32,130 bases of DNA from Bacillota bacterium (GCA_012842565.1 DUSO01000128.1:1-32130), one strand, 5' to 3'. Shown: positions 18,801 through 25,240, counted from the first letter of the stretch. The notes: generated by a model from the sequence alone, not told the origin. Numbers and translations are program-made.

Positions 18801-18938
18801 TCCGATCGCTCTGAACCGCGCGTTGACGTCGCGATCGAATGCCTCTATCTGCCGAGTAGCCTCCTGCATGCCCCGCACGAGGCCAGCATAATTAAGGCCT
18901 ATCTCGGCCCAAATTGTTCCCATCGAACCCCACGGCAT
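12822..18938 (-). CDS. Tail tape measure protein, TP901 type
   Basis: The protein of about 2038 residues sets tail length and takes part in DNA entry. The N-terminal 330 residues match the TP901 tape-measure core (KAAMGFESAMANVWTIADV, then QAGASDTATAMDALTSTINAYG). A hydrophobic glycine/alanine-rich segment lies near residues 389-436. A very long coiled-coil region (about 450-1850) holds two diverged internal duplications, of about 100 and 230 residues. A second hydrophobic region lies near the C-terminus (FLIPIFKAVGQVFRWVADVV). At about 1.5 angstrom per residue the tail would be near 300 nm. ATG at 18938 with AGGTGAT upstream is preferred over a TTG at 18953. Confidence 0.93.
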   Translation of the reverse strand: MPWGSMGTIWAEIGLNYAGLVRGMQEATRQIEAFDRDVNARFRAIGESFSKVGRSLSLGITAPLATLGGFASKAAMGFESAMANVWTIADVTKAELASISAQIEAMSLEVPQSAQQLAEGLYDAIGSGISDVTDAMKVLEVAAKAGQAGASDTATAMDALTSTINAYGLAASDASRLADIMFRAVDRGKLTFAELAGNIGDVISTAATAKVPFEEIAAAFATLTKGGVNAAESATAVNQAILSIIQPSDEAAKTAKSLGIEFNANALAAKGFAGVLEDVLRATGGNIEALSTLFPNVRALKGVLGLIRNDMRDYASDMEAMAAASGATERAYQKQVQTMASQTKLFQNEVAALGRAIGSELLQMLNSLMQAVKPVIEAFTNLPGPVRQAAVAWGMFAAALGPATTGIGALIGYLTGPMGLVLAVSAVVAAIAGWVRASQDLDGKIERQVSAARRAISEAMNQAEAYESQARELDRLIKEYEELQGKPDKSQQEHERLRQVIDAIVELAPQAVTGYDDMGRALIGNADAAKRVRDELWQLHKEQLELAAMRAKYELPGLEEQVRLLEPQFNKVKAQLDEIAPRYYKMREVVLAMSQATSDAQREQILQAAIAKGIFDAFSPPATQFAATEQSYNKLYSTFTELSSALLKAKTGILELKNAEKQLEEWRAGKPAVTAAVVPSTSGTGTALTERTLKVTADELSEFEKFNAEVQKLSSESYGVLKQAWADVARGLKSSDVVERALAEERASKLLGILKDKLAEYGGEFPKSAEEFGRLFKRAASAMSAYIKAGWQELEQASDMEAFTKWSSKIKALSSDAFGVLQEAWADIERGLKAEDPAIRSWAELRARDLVGVIEAALGQFEGDWLKAAAAASIEVKSGYQRIKEKAKEGQSELAKAMATLRYRVSVEGLGIEEQVKELETIQQTDAYRRASVEEQRQLEMQLAGLREELRQKNVRGAYEEYQFYAELYDYDAQNHIDHLNRILQNTQLNTEERKKLSQELALWEKKQKDEEAAYKKKVEDAWNTYYLESGKKTKADLLREELRKREAELEAARKTGKGIELAEAAVAQAKLDLNKQIRQDEEDRFRFLVQMGALSTKEQLEQIQKWLAMETEGSTEWRKLKLEELELQKKVNLEAAQSRIKGLGPIDQASLDQLKVWRTELGQAYDAAVALGVQGEDAAKEYARALEEINGQIDKLTKHQEELGISQAQWEYEQGLKSAAAYKAFLEARLATVEKYGSEWIAIQRELAQVESDINKRNAEAFVASLGDLTAVEVDSARERLLAEQTVYAAMGEKGKAAVEVIKQALEELDRIERNRYDDQVERGELTTEQQIAQVRKWLAAAKEGSDEWKRLRSEEFRLLKRQQAEIAEAKVTEAIGVMPVDRAGLEAVKQTLGAFYDEARKMGPIGEDAATKYAAALEKVNQALEKVKTQEEKDAEEAQRREDARLQQEYQRGQVSVEQYKKHLSDRMAALEAAGDKWSTAWLAYERELTEVTRAENEKAAQAVIDSLGDLETVHVESAKRTLEAERAKYAAMGYLGEGAVKKIDDALKVLNARVKATTDEVRDYVDTRTKDSLTLALESLDKEREEKAKTVSDQALLDTWYRERVEEETEKALKARLGSIDRMNEEELKKAQATLDVIREIVVARVGAESDAAKAIEAIQTELNMRLYQLAQEGTEAEYEFRKKLGLVSLQEQIAHEQEIAEKSQWSIEKRATAAQNYYGALMDLIKGAKLDELKAIKETLEAQLKKYEAMGEGWEVYLLAVKAALEEVDFLIADKSKGWAARLGESFLNALGDFGRMIQTFQKGYKEGGIWRGLSDVFMELITKSKAFAALLDALNPIIQAVADMFGELIAPLVPLVKILAQFLIPIFKAVGQVFRWVADVVVGIWNAIASVINWALGWLGVHIPTIRPTWREEEGLEEVETPSESGKKQGTQISEITGPTRDLLIELLRPLTVLDSLPVYAMAIEKAIYEMRDAFLAFVGMNAAVERGTAAVINQYHIENMTINASINSKEEFDRLMASLSRRAELAALGSGA

Positions 18939-18966
18939 AGCTATCACCTGCAATACGAAGACCGGG

Positions 18967-19251
18967 CTAGATCTTATACCGCCCGGTCTGTCTGAAACGT
19001 TCTTGTTGCTGCATCATCCAATCGAGAGATACCGGCCCCCCGGATGCCGGCTCCCGATTCCCGGCCTTGGCTTTGATATCTTTCTCCGCCTCTTTACGGG
19101 CCTCCTCGCGCATATGAATCAATACATGTGCACAAGCTTCGTCAAAGCAGAATGCCTCATACGTCCCTAGTTCCGGCAGATAATCACTTGGCCTTACTCC
19201 GAACTCCTTCGCCGTCACCGCCAAGCGCAATAAGAGATTCTTGTCGCGCGC
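18967..19251 (-). CDS. Tail assembly chaperone T part, made by frameshift
   Basis: This frame follows the G chaperone frame and overlaps its end. It has no good start of its own: the first possible start is a TTG at 19230 without a ribosome binding site, while the codons before it encode ARDKNLLLRLAVTAKEFGV, which continues a plausible helix. Translation is therefore expected to enter from the G frame at 19252-19258, giving a GT fusion of about 222 residues. The T domain includes RPSDYL, common in this family, and ends with a QQQERFRQTGRYKI tail. GT proteins escort the tape measure during tail assembly. Confidence 0.75.
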   Translation of the reverse strand, partial: ARDKNLLLRLAVTAKEFGVRPSDYLPELGTYEAFCFDEACAHVLIHMREEARKEAEKDIKAKAGNREPASGGPVSLDWMMQQQERFRQTGRYKI

Positions 19252-19636
19252 GAAAAAGCTCCAAGGCTCTTAGCCCTTGCTGCGTATAAAGGAAAATCGC
19301 TGTCCGCTGTAGGTCTGTCAGGTATTCCGCTACCTCATCATAGGCTGGCTCCACGAGCACAGCCTTGCAGATAGCATTCAGCATTTCGATGAACTGCTTG
19401 AATTCCTCAGGCGAGGAATCCGTCATGGGGTTGAACTCTCCGCCCTTGGAGATGATCTTATAGACGATCGGCAGAAGCTCATTCGGGATAACTCCCTGCT
19501 GCACTAGAGCTAAAAGCGAGGCCCGGCGGACCTTCGCATAGAAGACCTCGCCGGGCTCCCAACCAGGCAGGGGGATAACCTGGCAGGCTTTGTTCCGGAT
19601 CTCCTCTATGGGTGTTACCTTGAGTTCTTCATTCAT
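19184..19636 (-). CDS. Tail assembly chaperone G
   Basis: The 150-residue protein stands between the major tail protein and the tape measure, the fixed position of tail chaperones in long-tailed phages. It begins MNEELKVTPIEEI and contains a helical core with the SKGGEFNPMTD loop. AAGGAG lies about 10 bases before the ATG. The last 22 codons after F128 would be replaced by the T sequence after frameshift. Confidence 0.75.
   Translation of the reverse strand: MNEELKVTPIEEIRNKACQVIPLPGWEPGEVFYAKVRRASLLALVQQGVIPNELLPIVYKIISKGGEFNPMTDSSPEEFKQFIEMLNAICKAVLVEPAYDEVAEYLTDLQRTAIFLYTQQGLRALELFRARQESLIALGGDGEGVRSKAK
19252..19258 (-). other. Candidate programmed frameshift site CTTTTTC
   Basis: In the G frame it reads CTT TTT C. 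A Phe-tRNA on TTT can slip forward one base onto TTC, giving +1 entry into the T frame; a two-base backward slip also pairs. The T frame is closed by a TAA about 20 bases upstream and G by a TGA at 19184, so the shift must happen between them, and this is the most slippery run there. Confidence 0.6.
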
Positions 19637-19648
19637 ACATTACACTCC

Positions 19649-20233
19649 TTATGCCGGCAGGTTCGCTACCTTGTCGATGGTAAATGCGGGCTTGCTCTGG
19701 GCTTTATTCTCCCGCCCTTTGATGGTATAGCTCGGCACCACGAAGTTGCGATCCTGCTGAGCGAATGTCGGAATGCGTCCCTTCGCGTTCCAGAGGGTTA
19801 CCTTGATGTAACCTACGACATCAGATGCATCCTGGGCGCCCTCGGCATACTCTGCCGTGTAAATTTCCGCCTTGAATGGAGGAGCCGGGCTGCTCTTCTG
19901 CTGCGCGATTGTGGGCGGGATATAGCCTGTATAGTTCGGCGCAGTGCCCACTAGGGTCCCACCACCGATCATAGCCATTGCCTCGAAGTCGAGGATAGCA
20001 TCCTGGAACGTCGCGTTCATGCCAACAAATACGTCATCGTCTTCGACAGTAGCTACCACGCCATCCCCGCCCCGGAGTTCTTGCCTCGAGCCCTCGATGA
20101 TCTGAGGGTCGAAGCTAACCTGCTGTGGGGTCGTTACTCGTACCTGCTTCCCACCTACTTTTTCAGACCCGTCCGGGTTAAGCTCCGTAAGCACTAGGAG
20201 CCTCACGCCATAGGTCGGTCCAACACTTGCCAT
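19649..20233 (-). CDS. Major tail protein
   Basis: The 194-residue beta-rich protein (ASVGPTYGVRLLVLTELNPDGS…) lies directly before the tail chaperones, as tail tube proteins do. It contains EIYTAEYAEGAQDASDVVGYIKVTL-type strands and a conserved-looking FVVPSYTIKGRENKAQSKP end. GGAGG precedes the ATG. No sheath gene is present, which fits a non-contractile tail. Confidence 0.75.
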   Translation of the reverse strand: MASVGPTYGVRLLVLTELNPDGSEKVGGKQVRVTTPQQVSFDPQIIEGSRQELRGGDGVVATVEDDDVFVGMNATFQDAILDFEAMAMIGGGTLVGTAPNYTGYIPPTIAQQKSSPAPPFKAEIYTAEYAEGAQDASDVVGYIKVTLWNAKGRIPTFAQQDRNFVVPSYTIKGRENKAQSKPAFTIDKVANLPA

Positions 20234-20239
20234 CTTCTA

Positions 20240-20614
20240 TCAACCTCCTAATGGTATGGTAAAGTCAATGCGCTTTGCCAATGCTTGAAGCGCGTCGTCA
20301 TAAAAGTCTCGCCCATCCTGATTCCACTCGATCAGAAAATCCCGCCCATCCTCAGTGGTGAGCATCTTGCCGGCAAGCAGGCCCTTAATTTCCTTGACCG
20401 CCGCGTCCACCGGAAGGTAACTTCCCGGGTCGAAGTACACCCAGATCGTTACATCCTGGAACGCCCCCCGCCGGTTGAATGGGCTGCGGGGCCTCTCGCC
20501 GAACACGATCACGCCGTATGGCTTCGGGGTGGAAGCATCGGCCTGATAGGGCTGCTTCCATGTCTTCACGCTCTGGCAATTCGCCGTGAGATATTCATAC
20601 AGGGCCTTTCTCAC
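20240..20614 (-). CDS. Tail terminator-like protein
   Basis: The 124-residue protein starts MRKALYEYLTANCQSVKTW. It includes KPYGVIVFGERPRSP and a DVTIWVYFDPGSY strand, the layout of tail terminator/minor tail U-type proteins that cap the tail tube. The GTG start overlaps the stop of the previous gene (GTGA), with AGGAGGTGA upstream. It lies just before the major tail protein. Confidence 0.65.
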   Translation of the reverse strand: MRKALYEYLTANCQSVKTWKQPYQADASTPKPYGVIVFGERPRSPFNRRGAFQDVTIWVYFDPGSYLPVDAAVKEIKGLLAGKMLTTEDGRDFLIEWNQDGRDFYDDALQALAKRIDFTIPLGG

Positions 20615-20946
20615 CCGCGAATCACCTCCTGGGCATCCCGGATGAATTCAGGGGCATTGCGCTTAGCCACAGGCTCAAGCACCGCGTACTTCTGGCTATG
20701 AGCAAGTTCGAGATATACCCCGTAGTCTACCGAATGAGCTATCCGGACGCGGAGAGCATCGCTTTCCTCCATTGCCTCGCCGAATAGCCCTTGCCGGGCG
20801 TTCCCGGTTCGGTCAGTCCAGGGGGCCTCCTGTTTTGCTTCGGATTCCATCTTGGCATCATAGTGTTGACCGAGAGCGAAAAGAGCGGCCTTTGTCCTGT
20901 TGACCCAGTCCCACATATTGGCTATAACTCTTTCAGCTCCCGGCAT
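20611..20946 (-). CDS. HK97 gp10-like tail completion protein
   Basis: The 111-residue protein has the gp10-like pattern: an N-terminal helix, a KMESEAKQEAPWTDRTGNARQGL segment (the P.TG.AR motif near residues 40-52), VDYGVYLELAHSQKY near residues 73-87, and a helical end. It acts in joining tail to head. It is closely packed with its neighbours. Confidence 0.8.
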   Translation of the reverse strand: MPGAERVIANMWDWVNRTKAALFALGQHYDAKMESEAKQEAPWTDRTGNARQGLFGEAMEESDALRVRIAHSVDYGVYLELAHSQKYAVLEPVAKRNAPEFIRDAQEVIRG

Positions 20947-20947
20947 G

Positions 20948-21313
20948 TCAGCTCACTTCCTCGAGGTCAACATGAAGGGCCACTACCTCGCCCCCGGTGG
21001 CCGCCTGGTTGATACCCCGGACCCGGAAGCTCCGACCCTGGGCTGTGAACGTATCGCCCACTTGAATATCCGCGTCCCAACGAGCGAGCATTCCCCACCG
21101 CTGGACCTGCATCTGCACAGCCTCGGTCGCAATTTCCCTGGTCTGCCCAAGCGAGCTCAGGAATATCCGCACAATCTGGACTGGGAGGGTTATCTCCTGC
21201 TGGATCGTGCCCCCGGCCCCGTCGCCCATCTCAACTATGCGCTTGATCCAGATATCGGTGGGATTACGCGCTATTTGCTTCTCCACATTCCGCCGTGCTA
21301 TCGCTGGGTTCAT
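20948..21313 (-). CDS. Head closure/head-tail joining protein
   Basis: The 121-residue protein starts NPAIARRNVEKQIARNPTDIWIKR. It has a beta-barrel-like C-terminal half with VGDTFTAQGRSFRVRGI, the pattern of SPP1 gp16/HK97 head-tail joining proteins. It lies between a connector-like gene and the gp10-like gene; the start overlaps the previous stop (TAAATG). Confidence 0.65.
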   Translation of the reverse strand: MNPAIARRNVEKQIARNPTDIWIKRIVEMGDGAGGTIQQEITLPVQIVRIFLSSLGQTREIATEAVQMQVQRWGMLARWDADIQVGDTFTAQGRSFRVRGINQAATGGEVVALHVDLEEVS

Positions 21314-21670
21314 TTACAGCACCTCCGGCGGAGTAAGCTTGAGGACCACGCTGCCGGGCTCCTGTGCTCGAGCCATAGCTGCATATTTATCGGCCATCTT
21401 GAGGGCGTATTCCTGGCGTTCCTTCAGCGAGGTGAGACGTTCCGTCTCCTGTCCCAAGGTCATCTGGTCTACGTCGCCCATCTCAGCCTGATACATTCCC
21501 GCCTTCATAGTCCAGCCTGCGGAGGCAGCCTCAAAGATGTTGGAGGCCTCCAGGAGCAGTTCGTCCAAGTCAACGTCCAGGAACCGAGTATCCGCTTCCG
21601 TTCCGCCGGCAGGAATCTTCTCGTCAAGGAGCTTGCGGAGCCTGGCCCGAAGATTCTCATCTGGGGTCAT
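21314..21670 (-). CDS. Probable head-tail connector (adaptor) protein
   Basis: The 118-residue, mainly helical acidic protein (TPDENLRARLRKLLDEKIP…DVDLDELLLEASNIFEAASAGW) resembles helical head-tail adaptors in size, secondary structure and position. GGGGTGAT precedes the ATG. It is identified mostly by gene order. Confidence 0.55.
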   Translation of the reverse strand: MTPDENLRARLRKLLDEKIPAGGTEADTRFLDVDLDELLLEASNIFEAASAGWTMKAGMYQAEMGDVDQMTLGQETERLTSLKERQEYALKMADKYAAMARAQEPGSVVLKLTPPEVL

Positions 21671-21683
21671 GATATCACCCCGC

Positions 21684-22010
21684 TTAAACTTGGATCGCCG
21701 CCACCGTCACCGAGGTTACCGCTGAATATGCCACCTCGACCTGGCCCTGGGCGTTGTTGAAACGGTTGGGATCGAGCGGACCGATCCATTTCTCCCCGCT
21801 AGCCGGCACATTCACAGTGATATCATGATCGAATCCCTGGTCACATTGCTTCTGGCTATTCACCGTCACAGTGATAGCCGATGCCGAACCGTTCTTCACG
21901 ACCAAGAACGTTCGCCCATTGTTAGCGAACTTATCTCCGGCTACATCGGCCGCGCTATACGTAGGCGTTATCCCGCTATTAGCGAGCTTCTGCACCGTTA
22001 GAACCGCCAT
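21684..22010 (-). CDS. Beta-rich structural protein, possible capsid decoration protein
   Basis: The 108-residue protein (AVLTVQKLANSGITPTYSAAD…) contains NNGRTFLVVKNGSASAITVTV and ASGEKWIGPLDPNRFNNAQG. The pattern fits a beta-sandwich protein often found after the major capsid gene in siphoviruses. No named family is assigned. GAGGTGAG precedes the ATG. Confidence 0.6.
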   Translation of the reverse strand: MAVLTVQKLANSGITPTYSAADVAGDKFANNGRTFLVVKNGSASAITVTVNSQKQCDQGFDHDITVNVPASGEKWIGPLDPNRFNNAQGQVEVAYSAVTSVTVAAIQV

Positions 22011-22015
22011 TTATC

Positions 22016-22279
22016 TCACCTCTTTCGTTTGGAGCTGGCTTTCGGCTTTTCTGGCTCTGCTATCCCCGGCTCCTCTGCAATAACCTCCTGGGCGACTTCA
22101 GGACCAGGATTCACGATTACTCGCGGCTTGAAATGCTCGCAGGTATGCTCAGAAGCCGCCCCTTCATTCGTCCATCGCCGTCTTGGTGAGCCTGGATAAC
22201 ATGACACCGTTACGGCCAGATTGGAAACATCAGCGCCTGGCACCCAAGGATACCAGGCGCAGTCAATACACCTCGCCAT
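22016..22279 (-). CDS. Small cysteine-containing phage protein
   Basis: The 87-residue protein has an N-terminal Cys/His set (C4, C7, C27, then HTCEHF around residues 46-51) that could bind zinc, and a Pro/Glu/Lys-rich tail ending SSKRKR. It lies between the major capsid gene and the beta-rich structural gene. The function is unknown. Confidence 0.6.
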   Translation of the reverse strand: MARCIDCAWYPWVPGADVSNLAVTVSCYPGSPRRRWTNEGAASEHTCEHFKPRVIVNPGPEVAQEVIAEEPGIAEPEKPKASSKRKR

Positions 22280-22293
22280 TAATCATCACCGCC

Positions 22294-23316
22294 TTAGGCC
22301 AGCGCCACTTCCTGGACGTTCTCGGTCAAGGCGGCATATACGCCACGCCAGAAATCGCCCACGATCTGGCTCTCCACCAGCCTGGTGATGTCGCCCATGG
22401 TGGCGTTGATCTGGAGGTCCTGTTTCACAAGTTCCTTGAAGCCGCGTTTCGGCCGGATCAGATAGCACTTGCCGGCAGCCACGCCCGAGTAGGTATAGGT
22501 CTTCTTTCCGACCTGCGTGCTCCAGCCATCGTAGTAGATTATGTCGGAAATGCCGCTCACAGGCGGATAGGTCGTGCCGTTCACCTGGCCGCCTCGCAGG
22601 GCTTGCTCGATGTCGGGCCTGTCCGCAGAAGCCGCGAGAAGCACTGTCGCTGGCCGCTTTGCCACAGCGGTATCCGCCAGGGCCTTGACCAAGGTCTTAT
22701 AAACCCGCAGCCACCTGGGATCTGCAACGTCACCCTGGAATGCCGTCTTGTTGCCCGCGGGATACACGAACGACAGAATCGGCCCCAGGTGCATGTCATT
22801 TAGCTTGGCGTTATACGCCTCGCCGAATGCCCGGTTGAGCAACTCGAGGTTGAAGACCTGATTAAAGATCTCCATCTCTTTGGTATACTCGAACCCAGCT
22901 GCGTAGCCCAGAATAGCAACCGTCGGACCCTGTTCGGCCTGGAGGCTACCGAACCTGACCTCCTCGCCCTCCAGGTGTTCGGTGAAGATCACGGTTCCAT
23001 ACTGTGCCCATTTCGCCTCGAGGAGCTTCGGGAAGTTCGCATCCTGGATGCGTTCGTAGATTGGGGTATACAGGATCGGTACCTGCTCCCGGCCGAGCTC
23101 CACGTCCAGAACGACCTTCTGCAGGAGTTCTTTCCTGGAGGCCTCCGAAGTCAACATTTCGCCGATAGGCTTCGAGAGTTCGAAAGCCTCCATCTCACCG
23201 TTGACTATCTTCTTGGTGACTTCGTAAGTCTTGCCGTTCAAAACGAAAGGCACCTTCTCTTCAAAGGTGCCCTGTCGCCGTGCGGCTTTCAGCTCTTCGA
23301 TCGACCATACCTTCAC
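22294..23316 (-). CDS. Major capsid protein
   Basis: The 340-residue protein occupies the capsid position after protease/scaffold and decoration genes, with a usual length for an HK97-fold subunit. The N-terminal arm (about 1-56) carries two Gly-Glu-Met motifs (residues 40-42 and 52-54) like those repeated in the protease/scaffold protein, so the arm may be removed at maturation. The C-terminal part (LIRPKRGFKELVKQDLQINATMGDITRLVESQIVGDFWRG) looks like the last strands and axial domain of HK97-like capsids. The GTG start follows GGAGGTGATATAG. Confidence 0.75.
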   Translation of the reverse strand: MKVWSIEELKAARRQGTFEEKVPFVLNGKTYEVTKKIVNGEMEAFELSKPIGEMLTSEASRKELLQKVVLDVELGREQVPILYTPIYERIQDANFPKLLEAKWAQYGTVIFTEHLEGEEVRFGSLQAEQGPTVAILGYAAGFEYTKEMEIFNQVFNLELLNRAFGEAYNAKLNDMHLGPILSFVYPAGNKTAFQGDVADPRWLRVYKTLVKALADTAVAKRPATVLLAASADRPDIEQALRGGQVNGTTYPPVSGISDIIYYDGWSTQVGKKTYTYSGVAAGKCYLIRPKRGFKELVKQDLQINATMGDITRLVESQIVGDFWRGVYAALTENVQEVALA

Positions 23317-23338
23317 CTATATCACCTCCACGGTTTCA

Positions 23339-23767
23339 TTAAGCATGAGCCTGAACCTGCGGCCCAAGAATGAACCAGATCACGTTGTTGGCATCCTTCG
23401 CCGCCGTTACCCGCCCGACTGGCCGGTTCTGCGGGTTGCCGCTGGCGTCATTGTTGGGGTTCGTGGTAAGCAGCTTATTTACCGCATCCCAATAAATCTT
23501 GTCACCTTTGTTGAATGCATCGGCTACGGTGATCTGGTCGGTTTCATACTCAGCCTGCTCGATGTTCAGGGTAATTTGTGCCGTCTGCCCAGCCCCGGTC
23601 GTCACCGACTGCATCGCAAACCCGAGAAATCCATCTAGGAGATAGAGCTTCCCGGCCTCGATGGTGGTGTTCTCGGGGACTGTAACCTTTACGCTCTTAC
23701 CGTCAGAAATCTTCGCCCTCGCCGCATTGTAAACGGTCGAGGGAACTGGCTGTCCAGTGTAAGCCAT
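23339..23767 (-). CDS. DUF2190-like capsid decoration protein
   Basis: The 142-residue protein has the DUF2190 look: an N-terminal KVTVPENTTIEAGKLYLLDGFLGFAM segment, DAFNKGDKIYWDAVNKLLTT in the middle, and a PVGRVTAAKDANNVIWFIL end. Members are small capsid-bound (cement or fibre) proteins. It lies between the scaffold and the capsid genes. AGGAGGGA precedes the ATG. Confidence 0.75.
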   Translation of the reverse strand: MAYTGQPVPSTVYNAARAKISDGKSVKVTVPENTTIEAGKLYLLDGFLGFAMQSVTTGAGQTAQITLNIEQAEYETDQITVADAFNKGDKIYWDAVNKLLTTNPNNDASGNPQNRPVGRVTAAKDANNVIWFILGPQVQAHA

Positions 23768-23781
23768 CTGCTAATCCCTCC

Positions 23782-24297
23782 TTACAGCGTGATACGCTTT
23801 ATCTTGAGACTTTGAGGAGCATCCTTGCCGCCGCTACCGCCGACGCCAGCTGGCTGGTCAACATGTAACTTGCTCAGAGCATCTTTTATGCTCTCATCTT
23901 TGAGCAGGTTGTCGATTTCGCCAGCAATTTGTTCTTTGGTGGCATTATCGGCAACGTGAAGCATTTTCTTGATCAGGCTTTGGGCCATCTCTCCGGTTAC
24001 CTTCTCCTTGAGGACCTCGCTAACTAGCTTCTCATGCTCTGCCTTGCGCTGAGCCTCAATCGCCTTCCGGGCCTCCTCTGCAACCTTGACAACGTCCATC
24101 TCGCCGGTGACCCCGAGGACCTGCTTGACCTTAGCCATAGTCTCCATCGAATTTTCTGCCACTTTCAGCCAGTCAGGAGCGATTTCCTTGGCTACGTCCT
24201 GCACTCTCCATCCCATCTCGCCCACCACCTGGCCAAGGGTAACCTCTCTACTAGCCAGCATGGTCTTTAGCTGTGCAACAAGTTCCTTCCAAGTCAT
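23782..24297 (-). CDS. Nested scaffold protein from an internal in-frame start
   Basis: Inside the protease gene and in the same frame, an ATG at 24297 (residue 314, MTWKELVAQLK) is preceded by AGGAGGTG at 24309-24316, 11 bases away. It falls exactly at the boundary between the protease and the helical domain, after the ISGGGQKP linker. Starting here yields 171 residues of pure scaffold, as in lambda C/Nu3-type nested genes. Confidence 0.55.
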   Translation of the reverse strand: MTWKELVAQLKTMLASREVTLGQVVGEMGWRVQDVAKEIAPDWLKVAENSMETMAKVKQVLGVTGEMDVVKVAEEARKAIEAQRKAEHEKLVSEVLKEKVTGEMAQSLIKKMLHVADNATKEQIAGEIDNLLKDESIKDALSKLHVDQPAGVGGSGGKDAPQSLKIKRITL

Positions 24298-25236
24298 AGG
24301 CTTCTGTCCACCTCCTGAAATGATTTCGTCCATCTCGCCGACCGCGACGACCGCCGTCGGCATCCCTGCACGCCCTAGCGGGGTCCAATCGATACTAAGG
24401 GGCTGATAGTCTACAACCTGCGTTTCCCCGCCGACCTGCGCTAGCTTCGGAATTCCAAAGATACTTACCGTCCGAACTGTCTTGGCCTTAATCCATCGCT
24501 TGAGATCCGATGCTGCCTTGTCGATCACACCCCTGAAATATGCCTTGCCGTCCTTCCAGAGGGCTCCTACCCAGTGAGTAACCGGAATCGGGAATTGATG
24601 ATCCACATCCTCGGGTTTTTGGTGGCCAAGGAATCCAGGGAGCCCCTGACTCATTACCTCTCCGACAATCCTTTGCAAGGCCTGGGGAGTGTAGTTCCAT
24701 CCACGCTTGCTCCGGCCAGCAGGAATCTCAACGACTACCTCCATGGGTTCGGAGTCTCCAGCCTTGAGTGCGGCTAAGTCTGCCCAGGGTGCGACCGGCA
24801 CATCCTCCACCCGCATTTCGCCGGACACCACAGCCATAACTGCCGACATCTCGCCGGCCAGGCTCTCCGGTGCTGGCATTTCGAGCTCCCGGTAGTGTCT
24901 GAGCAGGTGTCGCCGGGCCTGGGCCTTCTGCTCCGGTGTCAGGTCCGGCTCACTACGGGCCCCCGCGAGGGCGGCGGCTGCCGCGATTAGACCAGATCGA
25001 TTCAAAACTACGGTCCCATCATCGTGAACTTCGTGGTGAGGGCCCCAGCATGCTGCCTGTGTCAAGTCCTTGTTGATCTCGGTCTTAACTACCGCATATG
25101 TTTCACGGATAGCCTCAGCTACCCCGGAAGCACCCTCTTCCAGGGCTTGCTTGAATATCTGCCATATGCGGCTTTTGTCTACATCTCCCCATGCCCTATT
25201 GCTCACCGAATCGCTAATCTTAAATGCCTTAGGCAC
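23782..25236 (-). CDS. Prohead protease fused to scaffold (XkdF-like)
   Basis: The 484-residue protein has an N-terminal helical domain (about 1-120), a serine protease domain (about 165-300) and a helical scaffold domain (about 314-450). The protease part shows LPGFLGHQKPED with probable catalytic H205, and VRTVSIFGIPKL with probable nucleophile S258, as in XkdF-like head-maturation proteases. Gly-Glu-Met occurs at residues 128, 139, 300, 339, 378 and 415, with GEV at 192 and GEI at 439; most lie outside the catalytic core and are candidate cleavage sites. The GTG start follows AAGGAGGTG. An internal start at 24297 would give the scaffold alone. Confidence 0.8.
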   Translation of the reverse strand: MPKAFKISDSVSNRAWGDVDKSRIWQIFKQALEEGASGVAEAIRETYAVVKTEINKDLTQAACWGPHHEVHDDGTVVLNRSGLIAAAAALAGARSEPDLTPEQKAQARRHLLRHYRELEMPAPESLAGEMSAVMAVVSGEMRVEDVPVAPWADLAALKAGDSEPMEVVVEIPAGRSKRGWNYTPQALQRIVGEVMSQGLPGFLGHQKPEDVDHQFPIPVTHWVGALWKDGKAYFRGVIDKAASDLKRWIKAKTVRTVSIFGIPKLAQVGGETQVVDYQPLSIDWTPLGRAGMPTAVVAVGEMDEIISGGGQKPMTWKELVAQLKTMLASREVTLGQVVGEMGWRVQDVAKEIAPDWLKVAENSMETMAKVKQVLGVTGEMDVVKVAEEARKAIEAQRKAEHEKLVSEVLKEKVTGEMAQSLIKKMLHVADNATKEQIAGEIDNLLKDESIKDALSKLHVDQPAGVGGSGGKDAPQSLKIKRITL

Positions 25237-25240
25237 GTTC

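Noticed and set aside
20900-21760. Open frame of 286 codons on the + strand
   Set aside because: It covers four compact head-tail genes with good ribosome binding sites and gene order on the - strand; its composition is shadow-like.
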